Below are positions 6,560 to 16,559 of a stretch of 64,000 nucleotides of DNA, piece by piece. The notes below the pieces were generated by a model. It made no database searches and was not told the origin of the DNA. It saw only the letters and a list, made by a program, of their open reading frames with translations. A program made the position numbers and the translations under genes. Source of the stretch: an uncultured Fluviicola sp. (lineage in GTDB: Bacteria; Bacteroidota; Bacteroidia; Flavobacteriales; Crocinitomicaceae). Where the stretch lies: NCBI RefSeq assembly GCF_946478805.1, contig NZ_CAMLDC010000016.1, forward strand, positions 46,324-110,323, in the 5' to 3' direction. Every line of letters starts with the position of its first letter. The stretch's first letter is position 1.

Positions 6560-8458
6560 ATGTTGAAGAAACTGTGTAATGCCCTCCCGATAACGCTGCA
6601 AAGTTTGTTGCTACGCATTACACTCATCTTATTGTTGATGACAATTACACGGGTCGTTTTCTACCTCTTCAACCTCGATTCCTTTGCACACGTGCAATTT
6701 ACAGATTGGTTGGCAGGAATTTGGTTCGACTTATCAACCATCGGCCTGCTTCTGATGCCCTTCATTATTTTCAGTTTGCTGCCTGAAAAATGGCAAAACA
6801 ACTGGATCGTCAAAATCCTGCAGGCAATCACCTTTTTTGTACCTACCCTGCTCATTGTGGCTTTGAACCTGATGGACACGGCCTATTATAATTTCACCCT
6901 GAAACGCTCCACTGCCGATTTATTTGTCATTGTTTCCGCAGGAAACGATATCGGTCAACTCTTTACCAGTTTCATTATGGATTACTGGCTTCTCATCCTT
7001 ATTTTCATTTTGGGTGTTTATGTCCTGGCAAGATTCTACCGGAAAACCAACTTCCGGAACTGGAAAAACAAGAAGAGCAGCAAATTACGTGCGGAACTCA
7101 TCACCCTGATCCTTTCAATTCCCATTTGCATTTTCCTTGGTCGCGGGGGGGCGGGACTCAGGCCAATTTCAGCCATTGAAGCTTCGCTGTATACACGTCC
7201 GGAAAATTCCGCCCTGGTATTGAATTCCGCTTTCACCATTCTAAAGTCCATCGGTATGGATGACCTGGAAGAGAAGAAGTATTATACAGAAAAAGAACTG
7301 GACAAGCTATTCAACCCGATACGGAAAAGTAATCCGCAACATATCTTACCGGACGGAACCAATGTAATGATCATTATGCTCGAAAGTTTCGGGAACGAAT
7401 GGGTGGGGCAATTCAACAAGAGCAAATCCTATACCCCATTCCTGGATTCCTTGCTTAATAAAAGTTGGTATTTCGAATATGGAATCTCGAATGGGAAGAA
7501 ATCCATCGAAGCCGTTCCGACTATTTCTGCATCCATGCCTACCTTGATGGATAATCCATACATTTCATCAGCATACAGCAACAATCAACTGCAAAGTTTA
7601 CCGAGCATCCTGAAAGAAAAAGGATATAGCACCGGTTTCTATCATGGTGCAACAAACGGATCCATGCGATTCAATAGTTTTGCTTCCCAATTGGGGTATG
7701 AGCAATATGTTGGTCGATTCGAATATAACAACGACAAGCATTTTGACAAAACGTGGGGAATTCTCGATGAATATTTCAATCCTTGGACGGCAAAGCAGCT
7801 AACCAAAATGAAAGCCCCTTTCATGGCAAATTTGTTTACGCTTTCATCCCATCATCCGTATTTTGTTCCGGAAGTGTGGCGCTCCAAAGTAAAGAACGGG
7901 CCTCATCCAATTTGTAAGAGCATCTATTACGGAGATATGAGTTTGCGCAAATTCTTCCAGCAGGCAGAAAAAGAGCCCTGGTTCAAAAAGACCTTGTTTG
8001 TAATCGTAGCCGATCATACTCCTTCAAGTAACAGCGAAATTTATAACCAACGAACAGAAATGTATCGCATCCCGATCGCATTCTATGATCCAAGTGGAAA
8101 ATTACCACGCAAAAGGGAAAAAGCAATTTTCCAGCAGATCGATATCATGCCGACCGTTTTGGACCTGTTGAATATCAAGGCGGATTATTACAGCATCGGA
8201 AACAGTTTCTTCTCCAAAGAGCCACGAGAAGCCGTTACTTACCTCGAAGGCTCTTATTACTATTTTCAGAATGATAAATTGTTGGTATTCTCAAATGATA
8301 AGATCGTCAACTTGTTCGACTTTACCATAAAAACCAAAAACCCAACAGATCTATTACCTCAAAAGAAGGCAGAAGCAGAAAAAATGGCAAAGCGTTTGAA
8401 GGCCATTATTCAGAGATATAATCATGATTTAATTCATAATCAGACGATTGTTCGATGA
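6560..8458 (+). CDS. LTA synthase-like phosphoglycerol transferase (sulfatase fold)
   Basis: A 632-aa membrane enzyme. Five predicted membrane helices (residues ~15-205) are followed by an extracytoplasmic sulfatase/alkaline phosphatase-fold domain. Visible catalytic landmarks: MLESFG with metal ligand E275, NGKKSIEAVP with probable nucleophile S315 (Thr in S. aureus LtaS), TLSSHHPYFVP, and VIVADHTPSS with D485-H486. The family transfers phosphoglycerol from phosphatidylglycerol to a lipid or glycan acceptor, releasing diacylglycerol. Gram-negative Bacteroidota lack lipoteichoic acid, so the acceptor is unknown. The stop overlaps the diacylglycerol-kinase gene as ATGA. Confidence 0.87.
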   Translation: MLKKLCNALPITLQSLLLRITLILLLMTITRVVFYLFNLDSFAHVQFTDWLAGIWFDLSTIGLLLMPFIIFSLLPEKWQNNWIVKILQAITFFVPTLLIVALNLMDTAYYNFTLKRSTADLFVIVSAGNDIGQLFTSFIMDYWLLILIFILGVYVLARFYRKTNFRNWKNKKSSKLRAELITLILSIPICIFLGRGGAGLRPISAIEASLYTRPENSALVLNSAFTILKSIGMDDLEEKKYYTEKELDKLFNPIRKSNPQHILPDGTNVMIIMLESFGNEWVGQFNKSKSYTPFLDSLLNKSWYFEYGISNGKKSIEAVPTISASMPTLMDNPYISSAYSNNQLQSLPSILKEKGYSTGFYHGATNGSMRFNSFASQLGYEQYVGRFEYNNDKHFDKTWGILDEYFNPWTAKQLTKMKAPFMANLFTLSSHHPYFVPEVWRSKVKNGPHPICKSIYYGDMSLRKFFQQAEKEPWFKKTLFVIVADHTPSSNSEIYNQRTEMYRIPIAFYDPSGKLPRKREKAIFQQIDIMPTVLDLLNIKADYYSIGNSFFSKEPREAVTYLEGSYYYFQNDKLLVFSNDKIVNLFDFTIKTKNPTDLLPQKKAEAEKMAKRLKAIIQRYNHDLIHNQTIVR

Positions 8459-9369
8459 AAAAGAGAATTCGATTCATAATCAATCCCATTTCGGGTGGGG
8501 TCAAGAAGGCCAAGGTTCCCCAAATGATTGAGGATCACTTAAACCATGACCTGTTTGAGTATGATATCGCAATTACTCAATATAAGCAACACGCCAAATC
8601 CATTGCAGAAGAATCCGCCCGTGAAGGGATCGATATAGTTTGTGCAGTCGGAGGCGACGGTTCCGTTCACGAAGTGGGAACTGCATTGATCGGAACAAAA
8701 TGTCATCTGGCTATTATTCCGACAGGTTCCGGAAACGGGCTTGCCCGGCATTTGAAAATTCCGCTGAAAACACCGCAAGCAATTCAGAACATCAATGAAC
8801 TGAACAGTATCCGGATGGATACCGGATTGGCAAACGACAAACCTTTCCTGGGCGTTGGAGGTTACGGATTCGATGCGTTCATTGCCAAAAGGTTTGATGA
8901 ATACCATATCCGTGGTTTTTGGGGATATACACAGTTGGTTTACGAAGAATACTTTTCGTATAAGCCTCCAAAAATGAAGATCATCTTGCCCGATCAGCAA
9001 ATCAAAGGTAATTTCCTGCTTTGTTCCGTGGCTAATTCGTCGGAATTCGGAAACGGGTTTTGCATCTCACCCAAATCAAATGTCATTGACGGACAAATGG
9101 AATTGGTTCTTTTGAGCAAGTTTTCCTGGTGGAGAACAATGGGTGTAATCGGTCGTTTCTTTTTCAAAAGGATTGAAGGTTCAAGATATATTCGTATCAT
9201 TCCCTTTCAAAAGGCCCGTATCATCCTGGATGTTCCATTGGCCCACTACGATGGGGAACCCTTTGAAGTCAGAAAGGAAATTAACCTGGAAATCGTTCCG
9301 GCAAGTCTTTCGGTACTTTGTGGAAAAGGATACCTGGAATTCATAAATTTGAAACTTAAAACTGATTAA
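8455..9369 (+). CDS. Diacylglycerol/lipid kinase family protein (YegS/DgkB-like)
   Basis: A 304-aa DAGK-catalytic-domain protein. The N-terminus has INPISGG (phosphate-binding loop), then AVGGDGSVHEVG (nucleotide-binding GGDGS at ~66-70) and PTGSGNGLARHL (~89-100). The C-terminal beta-rich domain ends normally. It would phosphorylate diacylglycerol or a related lipid with ATP at the inner membrane. The ATG overlaps the upstream stop (ATGA), so it is translated together with the phosphoglycerol transferase, whose by-product is diacylglycerol; recycling of that lipid is a reasonable inference. Confidence 0.88.
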   Translation: MKKRIRFIINPISGGVKKAKVPQMIEDHLNHDLFEYDIAITQYKQHAKSIAEESAREGIDIVCAVGGDGSVHEVGTALIGTKCHLAIIPTGSGNGLARHLKIPLKTPQAIQNINELNSIRMDTGLANDKPFLGVGGYGFDAFIAKRFDEYHIRGFWGYTQLVYEEYFSYKPPKMKIILPDQQIKGNFLLCSVANSSEFGNGFCISPKSNVIDGQMELVLLSKFSWWRTMGVIGRFFFKRIEGSRYIRIIPFQKARIILDVPLAHYDGEPFEVRKEINLEIVPASLSVLCGKGYLEFINLKLKTD

Positions 9370-9370
9370 T

Positions 9371-9820
9371 ATGTTTATTGAAACCGATTTGGAAACTGTC
9401 CTTTCCCATCTGAACAAGTTGAAAGCTGAAACGAAGCCGGCTTGGGGTAAAATGTCTGCTCAACGGATGGTGGAACATTTGACAGATACTATCCGAATTG
9501 CAACGGCGGAAAATCCACAGGAACTAATCATTCCGGAAGACAAGGTCGAACGCATGGTTGCTTTTTTATATACCGATAAACCGATGGCTCAAGATATGCA
9601 GGTTCCGTTTGCAAAAGAAGGCACGCCATTGCGCAATGAAGAACTGGAATTGGCTATTGACGAATTCGTGGATGTATACCTGGAGTTCCAGGAATTGTTT
9701 GCCCAAAATCCGGAACTAAAAACGGTTCACGCTTATTACGGGCCTTTAAACTATGAACAGTGGGATTTATTGAATAAAAAACACCTGACGCATCATTTTA
9801 CCCAATTTGGGATAATCTAA
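9371..9820 (+). CDS. DUF1569/DinB-like protein
   Basis: A 149-aa four-helix protein starting 1 nt after the kinase gene stop. WGKMSAQRMVEHLTD (W and H of the DinB-like bundle) and HLTHHFTQFGI at the C-terminus fit the DUF1569 branch of the DinB/YfiT superfamily, in which three histidines often hold a metal. The reaction is unknown. The end is followed by a strong bidirectional terminator. Confidence 0.75.
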   Translation: MFIETDLETVLSHLNKLKAETKPAWGKMSAQRMVEHLTDTIRIATAENPQELIIPEDKVERMVAFLYTDKPMAQDMQVPFAKEGTPLRNEELELAIDEFVDVYLEFQELFAQNPELKTVHAYYGPLNYEQWDLLNKKHLTHHFTQFGII

Positions 9821-9822
9821 AT

Positions 9823-9856
9823 AAAAAGCCCCGATAATATCTATCGGGGCTTTTTT
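9823..9856. terminator. Bidirectional terminator
   Basis: GCCCCGATA (9828-9836), loop ATATC, TATCGGGGC (9842-9850), flanked by AAAAA and TTTTTT. It lies between converging genes ending at 9820 and 9858. Confidence 0.9.
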
Positions 9857-9857
9857 A

Positions 9858-10025
9858 TTAATTTGTTTTCTTAACCGGGGCAACGATTCGTTTGCTTTCA
9901 GACATAGGCGGAGCTTTCTTCACCTCAGACTTTTTCTTAGGTTCTTGTTTCTTTTTACCATCCTGTGCATAAGATGCTACAGATGTTCCAATTACTGCGA
10001 TAATAATCAATGCTAAATTTTTCAT
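9858..10025 (-). CDS. Small secreted Lys/Pro-rich protein (55 aa)
   Basis: An unlisted small gene: ATG at 10025, TAA at 9860-9858. The product starts with a signal peptide (MKNLALIIIAVIGTSVASYA) followed by QDGKKKQEPKKKSEVKKAPP and a basic tail ending PVKKTN. The clear signal peptide, good start and shared terminator make it a likely gene. Mature product of about 34 residues, strongly positive. Function unknown; small cationic secreted peptides like this are common and poorly studied in Flavobacteria. Confidence 0.65.
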   Translation of the reverse strand: MKNLALIIIAVIGTSVASYAQDGKKKQEPKKKSEVKKAPPMSESKRIVAPVKKTN

Positions 10026-10139
10026 ATCCTATTTGTTTAAATTCCGATTTGCAATTTACATGCCAATATACGAAAGTTCAAAAGATAAAAAAGAACTTCC
10101 GCAGTGATGATCAATCACCTTTTGAACTTTTTTACTTTT

Positions 10140-10823
10140 TTACTTTTTAATATATTCTTCCAATTCAAACATCAGCGCAACAATCCCCGGCAAAGATTTC
10201 ATGTCAGCAAACTGGGAAAGTTCGGTTTCAGTTGTAAAAACCCGATCAGGAACCCTAACTGCAACTAAACCATTTTCATAGTAGTAATAATAAAACTTCG
10301 AATTATCTTCCATGGCATCGGAATAATCGTTTGATACATAGAATAGTACTGCTCTTTGATCAGCAGAAATGAAAATATGCCAGGTCACACCTCCTCTCTG
10401 ATTATAAGTTGTTTTCTCCACCAGGCTAAGTCTGGAATTTCTGAATCCGAAATAACATTTGTCATGAATAAAACTTTGCATTTTCTGCTGAATGCTATCC
10501 GATAAGATGAGTGTATCTGTGGAAATCGGTGTTCCAAATACAATCGGATCCCATGGCGTAAGAAATTCACGAATGAACAAATCCTGGTATTCTCTTTTCA
10601 TACGGACAACCGCATCCAATGCTGGCGCCTGGTGACGTAACTCTTGAACATACGGTCGAAAATACTCCGGAAAAGCGTTTATTCTTTTAATAGAATCAGC
10701 TCGAAGTGAATCCGGATTTAGGTTTTGAGTTTGTAATTGCCACGTAAACCCCTCGTGTTTTTGGGCAAGACTACAGTTGAATGCAATTAAAATCAGGCCA
10801 TTGAAAATCAGTTTTTGAATCAT
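10140..10823 (-). CDS. Exported protein of unknown function
   Basis: A 227-aa protein with an N-terminal signal (MIQKLIFNGLILIAFNCSLAQ). The mature part is mixed alpha/beta with a Tyr-rich stretch (KFYYYYYENGLVAVRV) and no motif I recognise. No lipobox at the signal end (NCSLAQ has a Cys but not in a convincing L-x-x-C setting). It stands alone between a small secreted protein gene and a divergent EI24 gene. Confidence 0.6.
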   Translation of the reverse strand: MIQKLIFNGLILIAFNCSLAQKHEGFTWQLQTQNLNPDSLRADSIKRINAFPEYFRPYVQELRHQAPALDAVVRMKREYQDLFIREFLTPWDPIVFGTPISTDTLILSDSIQQKMQSFIHDKCYFGFRNSRLSLVEKTTYNQRGGVTWHIFISADQRAVLFYVSNDYSDAMEDNSKFYYYYYENGLVAVRVPDRVFTTETELSQFADMKSLPGIVALMFELEEYIKK

Positions 10824-10913
10824 AGATAAGATTACAATTCACCACCTTTAAAGTTCAAAAGATTGAACTTTTCCATTCTCAATTTTCAATTCCTCTAACT
10901 TCCAAGTTCTTTG

Positions 10914-10921
10914 TATATTTG
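10914..10921 (+). promoter_or_regulatory. -7 box TATATTTG
   Basis: Fits TAnnTTTG, 19 nt before the ATG at 10941. Confidence 0.4.
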
Positions 10922-10940
10922 AATTCGAAACGACAGATAC

Positions 10941-11708
10941 ATGGTTCAAGCCTTTAAACATCATTGGATAGGAATCGAACAAGTAGCAAAAGCACTTCTG
11001 AAAGGGAAGTTCTTATGGTTTTTTGTTCCCGGATTGATCGTCGGGCTGATTTATTTCTACTTCCAGTGGCAGGCTCAGCGGGTTCATGAAAGCATTACGA
11101 ATATCACAGATGCTGTTCCTCTTGTCGGATCGGCAATTACATGGGTGACAGATGGCGTTTTCGGGATCTTTGATCTAATCACTTCCGAATTCTACAAGTT
11201 TGTCATTTTGGTCATCCTTTCACCTGTAAACTGCATCCTTTCTGAAAAATTCGACAGTTATCTCACAGGAAAAGAGTATAAATTTGATTTGATCCGACTC
11301 TTCAACGATTTCCTCAGAATGATCCTTATCGTAATCAGCGCCCTATTCATGGAATATATTTTCCTGGGAGTCTGGTGGTTATTCCAGCTCATTCTTCCCG
11401 AATTCATCGGAGAAACCATATTCTTCCTGATTGCTTCCTTCTTCGTGGGGTTCTCTTTTTATGATTACAGCATGGAACGTTACGGCCTGAATTTCTTCAA
11501 AAGTTGGGGTGTGGGATTTTCCAAAATGGGCTACATGCTCATCACAGGTGGAATCTTTACACTGATGATAAAAATTCCCGCAGTTGGGATTATTGCCGCT
11601 CCGGTACTAATAACCATGTTATCCACTGCGACTTATATCCTTCTCAACAAAAAGGCTGAACCGGCACCTGCGCCGGCTCTTCAGGATCAAGATTTATTAG
11701 ATAAATAA
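10941..11708 (+). CDS. EI24/CysZ-like integral membrane protein
   Basis: A 255-aa protein with about five hydrophobic segments (WFFVPGLIVGLIYFYF; KFVILVILSPVNCILSEKF; MILIVISALFMEYIFLG; IFFLIASFFVGFSFYDYSME; YMLITGGIFTLMIKIPAVG). The SPVNCILSEKF and GFSFYDYSMER motifs match the EI24 domain family, which includes sulfate transporter CysZ. Substrate unknown. It lies 11 nt before mutA and may be cotranscribed with the mutase genes. Confidence 0.72.
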   Translation: MVQAFKHHWIGIEQVAKALLKGKFLWFFVPGLIVGLIYFYFQWQAQRVHESITNITDAVPLVGSAITWVTDGVFGIFDLITSEFYKFVILVILSPVNCILSEKFDSYLTGKEYKFDLIRLFNDFLRMILIVISALFMEYIFLGVWWLFQLILPEFIGETIFFLIASFFVGFSFYDYSMERYGLNFFKSWGVGFSKMGYMLITGGIFTLMIKIPAVGIIAAPVLITMLSTATYILLNKKAEPAPAPALQDQDLLDK

Positions 11709-11719
11709 AGAATAAAAAC

Positions 11720-13048
11720 ATGAATGACTTATTCTCATCCTTCCAAGCTAGTTCCAAAGAGGAATGGATTGCCATCCTGAAAAAGGAACTCAAGGGTGAA
11801 CCGATCGATACATTAAACAAATTCAATAAGGTAGAGGAAATTACATTTCCCAGTTATTTCCACTCTGAAGATCAGAAAGTCCATTTCTCAGATCCGGGAT
11901 TAGCTCCTTATACCAGGGGAATTCAGTCGAAAAACAACGATTGGACGATTGCAACTACTTTCCGGATTACAAATCCAAAAGAAACAAATACCGAAATCAT
12001 TGCTGCATTGATGGCCGGAACCGACCATTTGGTTCTTGAAGCAACAAACGCAGATCCCATTGATTTTCATATTCTTTTGAACGAAGTCGGACTTTCATTC
12101 ATTCACACCACTTTCAGAGCGAAAAGCATTGAACAGGTAAATCAGTTCTTGGTCTTTGTCAAAGAAGCTCCTGCCCTGATCGAATACACCGACAACGACG
12201 AACTACTAAAATCCAATCTGAAAGCTTACCTGGATAAAAATCCAAACCTCAAATTGTATCATGTAGATGCATTCTCGGTACAACAAGCTGGTGGAACAAC
12301 CTGGCAGGAACTGAGCATCGCATTGGCGGAAGGACATGAATTATTGGTCAAACAGATGGATCGGGGAATTGACTGTGATACTGCAGCAGCGGCTATTCAT
12401 TTCACATTCGGAATCGGAAGCAAATATTTCTTCGAGTTGGCCAAAATCCGGGCATTCAGGACATGCTGGGCACAAATCGTTTCGGCATATTCACCAAAAC
12501 ATACGTGTTCACTGGCAGCAACGATCACAGCACGCACCGGATTCTTGAATATCAGTCTGAAAGATCCCTACACCAATTTATTGCGACAAACCACGGAAGC
12601 GATGTCTGCCGTACTTGGAGGAATTCAACACCTGAATATTCAACCCTATGATTGGTATTCTGCAAATGCGAATACATCTTTTACCAGAAGAATGGCGACG
12701 AATATTTCACTTTTGCTAAAGGAAGAATCCCATTTGCAGGTTGTACTGGATCCCGCAGGTGGTTCATATGCCTTGGATTCCTTGACCGAAACGATTGCTG
12801 AACGTGCTTGGAGTTCTTTTCAATGGATTGAACGGAATGGAAGCATTTCCAATCCCGAAGTCCGCAAGACACTTACAGCCGAAATAGAAGAAAAAGCCAC
12901 CATACGTATTTCAGAACTGGCAAACAAAACGGAAAAAAGAATCGGGATCAATATCTTCCCGAATCCGGAACAGGTTGCAGCAGACTGGACCGACCTTCCA
13001 ACTTGTTGGAACAATATGAAGCCATTAATTTTAGAACAAACCCTATGA
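11720..13048 (+). CDS. mutA: Methylmalonyl-CoA mutase small subunit
   Basis: A 442-aa mutase-domain protein that pairs with the catalytic large subunit to interconvert methylmalonyl-CoA and succinyl-CoA (propionate and odd-chain/branched-chain catabolism or synthesis). The TIM-barrel region is recognisable ([25 protein letters not shown] segment, [39 protein letters not shown]). It stops near residue 440, with no cobalamin-binding domain (no DxHxxG), so it is the non-catalytic partner, shorter than the ~600-residue small subunits of actinobacteria. The stop overlaps mutB as ATGA, giving 1:1 translation. Confidence 0.92.
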   Translation: MNDLFSSFQASSKEEWIAILKKELKGEPIDTLNKFNKVEEITFPSYFHSEDQKVHFSDPGLAPYTRGIQSKNNDWTIATTFRITNPKETNTEIIAALMAGTDHLVLEATNADPIDFHILLNEVGLSFIHTTFRAKSIEQVNQFLVFVKEAPALIEYTDNDELLKSNLKAYLDKNPNLKLYHVDAFSVQQAGGTTWQELSIALAEGHELLVKQMDRGIDCDTAAAAIHFTFGIGSKYFFELAKIRAFRTCWAQIVSAYSPKHTCSLAATITARTGFLNISLKDPYTNLLRQTTEAMSAVLGGIQHLNIQPYDWYSANANTSFTRRMATNISLLLKEESHLQVVLDPAGGSYALDSLTETIAERAWSSFQWIERNGSISNPEVRKTLTAEIEEKATIRISELANKTEKRIGINIFPNPEQVAADWTDLPTCWNNMKPLILEQTL

Positions 13049-15177
13049 GTATCCGCAAATCATTTGAAGAAGTATCCTTAAATGCGGATAGCTTATCCGG
13101 ATCAGCTGAAAAAGGTGTTTTTTCCACATCCGAGAAAATAGAACTGAATAGTTATTACAACGAAAGCGACCTGAATGGGATCGGTCATTTGGGCTTTGTG
13201 AGTGGAAAAGCTCCTTTCTTACGTGGCCCATACGGATCCATGTATGCAATCCGTCCCTGGACAGTTCGCCAATACGCCGGATTTTCAACGGCAGAAGAAT
13301 CGAATGCTTTTTACAGGAGAAATTTAGCAGCAGGACAAAAAGGGCTTTCCGTTGCTTTTGACTTAGCTACTCACCGCGGATACGACTCAGATCATGAACG
13401 TGTAGTCGGCGATGTCGGGAAGGCCGGAGTGGCTATCGATTCGATTTTGGATATGAAAATCCTCTTCGATCAGATTCCGTTGAATGAAATGTCCGTTTCA
13501 ATGACTATGAACGGTGCCGTAATTCCGATCATGGCATTTTATATCGTTGCTGCGGAGGAACAAGGTGTAAAACAGGAAGAACTTTCCGGAACCATTCAAA
13601 ATGACATTCTAAAAGAATTCATGGTGCGGAACACTTACATTTATCCACCTGCTCCATCCATGCGAATCATCGCGGATATTTTTGCTTACACAGCAGAAAA
13701 AATGCCGCGCTTCAATTCCATTTCCATTTCAGGCTACCACATGCAGGAAGCCGGTGCAACTGCGAGTATCGAACTGGCCTATACACTGGCAGACGGATTA
13801 GAGTATTTAAGAGCAGGAATCAACGCAGGAATGGATGTAGATAGTTTCGCTCCGCGTTTGAGTTTCTTTTGGGCAATCGGGATGAATCATTTCATGGAAA
13901 TTGCAAAAATGAGAGCCGGAAGATTGCTTTGGTCCAAACTGGTGGCACAATTCAATCCGAAAAATGAAAAATCATTGGCTCTTAGAACCCATTGTCAGAC
14001 TTCAGGTTGGAGCTTGACAGAGCAAGATCCATTTAACAATATTGCCCGGACGTGTATTGAAGCAATGGCCGCAGGTTTTGGTGGAACACAATCCCTGCAT
14101 ACCAACGCATTGGATGAAGCAATCGCATTACCAACCGACTTTTCTGCCCGAATTGCCAGAAACACTCAGATTTATCTTCAACAGGAAACCGGAATGACCG
14201 ATATCATTGATCCATGGGGAGGAAGCTACTATGTGGAGAAACTGACAGAACAGTTGGTGGAGGAATCCTGGAAGTTGATTCAGGAAGTGGAAGAATTGGG
14301 GGGAATGGCAAAAGCGATTGAAACAGGAATTCCGAAAATGCGCATTGAAGAAGCGGCTGCACGCAAACAAGCTCGTATCGATGCCGGAAAAGATATTATC
14401 GTAGGTGTAAATCGCTACCAATTGGAAAAAGAGGATGCGATGGACATCCTGGAAGTCGACAATACGAAAGTACGTCAGTCGCAATTGGAGCGATTGAAAA
14501 CCTTGCGTGACAACAGGAACCCGGAACGTGTTAAAGCTGCCCTTGAAAAACTGGAAGAAGCTGCCCGAACCGGGAAAGGAAACTTATTGGAAATTGCTGT
14601 TGAATGTGCACGGGAACGCGCATCATTGGGTGAAATTTCACAAGCAATGGAAACAGTTTTTGGAAGACACCAGGCAACCATCCGCTCAATTAGCGGGGTT
14701 TATTCAGCTGAAAGTATGAATGACAAAGATTTTGAAAAAGCAAAAGAACTGGTTGAATCCTTCGCGAAACTGGAAGGAAGAAGGCCTCGTATCATGATTG
14801 CTAAAATGGGACAGGACGGTCATGACCGTGGCGCAAAAGTTATCGCAACCTCCTTTGCCGATATCGGTTTTGATGTAGACATAGGACCACTTTTCCAAAC
14901 ACCCCGGGAGGCTGCAAAACAGGCCGTCGAAAATGATGTGCATGTGTTGGGAGTTTCTTCTCTTGCTGCAGGACATAAAACATTGGTCCCGCAAGTAATC
15001 GAGGAATTGAAAGCATTGGGCAGACCGGATATCATGGTCGTTGCAGGCGGGGTTATTCCTGCACAAGATTACGATTTCCTTTATGACGCGGGAGTTTTCG
15101 GCGTTTTCGGACCAGGAACAAAGATTTCGAAAGCCGCACAGAAAATACTGGAATTACTGATTCAAAGTGCCGAATAA
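13045..15177 (+). CDS. mutB: Methylmalonyl-CoA mutase large (catalytic) subunit
   Basis: A 710-aa enzyme, starting at 13045 ([10 protein letters not shown]) where the ATG overlaps the mutA stop; an in-frame start at 13003 would lie inside mutA. The TIM barrel carries [38 protein letters not shown] and the substrate region [14 protein letters not shown]. The C-terminal B12 domain has [15 protein letters not shown], with H593 as the lower axial cobalt ligand, and the GGVIPAQDY loop. Length and motifs are those of a functional adenosylcobalamin-dependent mutase. The G-protein chaperone (MeaB) is not in this window. Confidence 0.96.
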   Translation: MSIRKSFEEVSLNADSLSGSAEKGVFSTSEKIELNSYYNESDLNGIGHLGFVSGKAPFLRGPYGSMYAIRPWTVRQYAGFSTAEESNAFYRRNLAAGQKGLSVAFDLATHRGYDSDHERVVGDVGKAGVAIDSILDMKILFDQIPLNEMSVSMTMNGAVIPIMAFYIVAAEEQGVKQEELSGTIQNDILKEFMVRNTYIYPPAPSMRIIADIFAYTAEKMPRFNSISISGYHMQEAGATASIELAYTLADGLEYLRAGINAGMDVDSFAPRLSFFWAIGMNHFMEIAKMRAGRLLWSKLVAQFNPKNEKSLALRTHCQTSGWSLTEQDPFNNIARTCIEAMAAGFGGTQSLHTNALDEAIALPTDFSARIARNTQIYLQQETGMTDIIDPWGGSYYVEKLTEQLVEESWKLIQEVEELGGMAKAIETGIPKMRIEEAAARKQARIDAGKDIIVGVNRYQLEKEDAMDILEVDNTKVRQSQLERLKTLRDNRNPERVKAALEKLEEAARTGKGNLLEIAVECARERASLGEISQAMETVFGRHQATIRSISGVYSAESMNDKDFEKAKELVESFAKLEGRRPRIMIAKMGQDGHDRGAKVIATSFADIGFDVDIGPLFQTPREAAKQAVENDVHVLGVSSLAAGHKTLVPQVIEELKALGRPDIMVVAGGVIPAQDYDFLYDAGVFGVFGPGTKISKAAQKILELLIQSAE

Positions 15178-15334
15178 TTGAAAATTAAGGTTGTTAATTT
15201 TAAATCTTTTTTAAAGGATGTTGATCTCAATCGGGTAATTAAGTCAATTTAAAAAGACCCAACGAAACTTTTATTCAAAGTTTTCGTACATTCGGCATAG
15301 TTCTTGGTTTAATCCTTCAACGAAATTAAATATT

Positions 15335-16057
15335 ATGAAAAAGCTTGTTCTAATTGGTGCTCTACTTACTACCAAATTGCTGGTTGCACAAGCGCCAGAA
15401 TATAATGATTTACGTATCCTTTTCGCTGATGGCGACTATGAGAAGTTGGTTCGCGCATCTGAAAAGTATGTGATGAATGACAAAACGAAAAGTGATGCTT
15501 TACCACATATGTGGATGGGACGTGGCTTATACAAAGTTTCTTTGAGCGGTTCTGATGACGAAAAATACAAGAACGCTTACAAAGAGGCAATCGGGGAAGT
15601 GGGCAAAAGTCTCAAGTACGATAAATCCGGCGACGTTCAATCCGAATATGCTGAATTCTATGACGAATTCAGAAATAGTTTGGTAGAGATGATCAAAAAT
15701 GAAATCGAAGCTCCTGACTATAAAAAAGCATCGACTTGGATTATCAAGTATTACAAGATCAATTTGACAAGTATCGGAGCAAAATACCTGGATGGAGTTT
15801 GTAAATATCGAAACGCAGATAAGGGAGGTGCAAATACCATCTGGAAAGAAGCGGAAACAATGTTGAAGACTGTGACTGATATTTCCGAGTGGAACCAGGC
15901 GGAAAAAGACTTGTTGATGATGGGTGTCATACAAACTGCAGAATGTTACCTGAGCGCAAAACAAACGGATAAAGCAAAAGCTGTGATGGGTAAGGTTGCC
16001 CAATGGTATGAAGGAAATGAAGACTTCAAAACGAAATACGACGAAATAGTCAACTGA
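15335..16057 (+). CDS. Exported TPR-like protein of unknown function
   Basis: A 240-aa protein with signal peptide MKKLVLIGALLTTKLLVAQA. The rest is helical with repeated A-x-x-x-Y/L patterns (GDYEKLVRASEKYV, AYKEAIGEVGKSLKY, AECYLSAKQTDKAKAVMGKV) that suggest degenerate tetratricopeptide repeats. It is probably a periplasmic or outer-membrane-associated scaffold. No enzyme motif. Followed by a strong terminator. Confidence 0.65.
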   Translation: MKKLVLIGALLTTKLLVAQAPEYNDLRILFADGDYEKLVRASEKYVMNDKTKSDALPHMWMGRGLYKVSLSGSDDEKYKNAYKEAIGEVGKSLKYDKSGDVQSEYAEFYDEFRNSLVEMIKNEIEAPDYKKASTWIIKYYKINLTSIGAKYLDGVCKYRNADKGGANTIWKEAETMLKTVTDISEWNQAEKDLLMMGVIQTAECYLSAKQTDKAKAVMGKVAQWYEGNEDFKTKYDEIVN

Positions 16058-16073
16058 TAAAAATTTAGAAGAA

Positions 16074-16103
16074 GCCCCGACGATAAATGTCGGGGCTTTT
16101 TTT
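16074..16103 (+). terminator. Rho-independent terminator
   Basis: GCCCCGAC (16074-16081), 7-nt loop, GTCGGGGC (16089-16096), then T7. Confidence 0.9.
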
Positions 16104-16259
16104 ATGTTCTATATTTCTTAACTCAGTTCATGTATTCTCAATACGCCGTGCACTCGAATTGACAAGAACTGAATTGTGTCGAGAACAAGCCGGAATATTG
16201 CTATTAACATACATCGGAGGATATCTCCTTTCCATCTTTTGAAAGTGCGAATCAATAAT

Positions 16260-16273
16260 CCCTAACTTTAGGG
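16260..16273. promoter_or_regulatory. Palindrome CCCTAACTTTAGGG at the DivIC gene start
   Basis: CCCTAA/TTAGGG arms separated by CT, ending one base before the ATG. It contains TAACTTTA, one base from the TAnnTTTG box, so promoter and operator may coincide. Confidence 0.35.
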
Positions 16274-16274
16274 T

Positions 16275-16559
16275 ATGAAAAAATACCTCATCCCGTTTAA
16301 GAACAAATACATCCTGGCTCTTTGCCTGTTCCTGGTGTACAACCTGTTCCTGGATGAAGTGGATATTTTCACGATTATCAATCAGAATAAGAAGATTTCG
16401 GAATTGCGCTCAGCCCAATCGGAAATGAACCTGAAGTTGAAAGACACCAAATATATCCTTTCCCAGATCAAAGATTTATCTTACCTGGAAAAACTCGCAC
16501 GGGAAGATAAATTATTCAAGAAAGATGATGAGGATATCTTTGTAATCACATACAAGTAA
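16275..16559 (+). CDS. FtsB/DivIC-like septum formation initiator
   Basis: A 94-aa bitopic protein: a short cytoplasmic basic N-terminus, one membrane helix (YILALCLFLVYNLFLDEVDI) and a coiled coil (QNKKISELRSAQSEMNLKLK), then the conserved LSYLEKLAREDKLFKKDDED segment that matches the E-R/L-A-R-E motif of the FtsB/DivIC family. It is expected to bridge FtsQ- and FtsL-type division proteins at the septum. The gene stands alone here. Confidence 0.85.
   Translation: MKKYLIPFKNKYILALCLFLVYNLFLDEVDIFTIINQNKKISELRSAQSEMNLKLKDTKYILSQIKDLSYLEKLAREDKLFKKDDEDIFVITYK

Noticed and set aside
13003..13044. N-terminal extension of MutB
   Set aside because: It overlaps mutA; the ATG at 13045 with an ATGA overlap fits better.
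14475..15066. Several open frames antisense to mutB
   Set aside because: Cys/Phe-rich shadow translations of a strongly coding gene.
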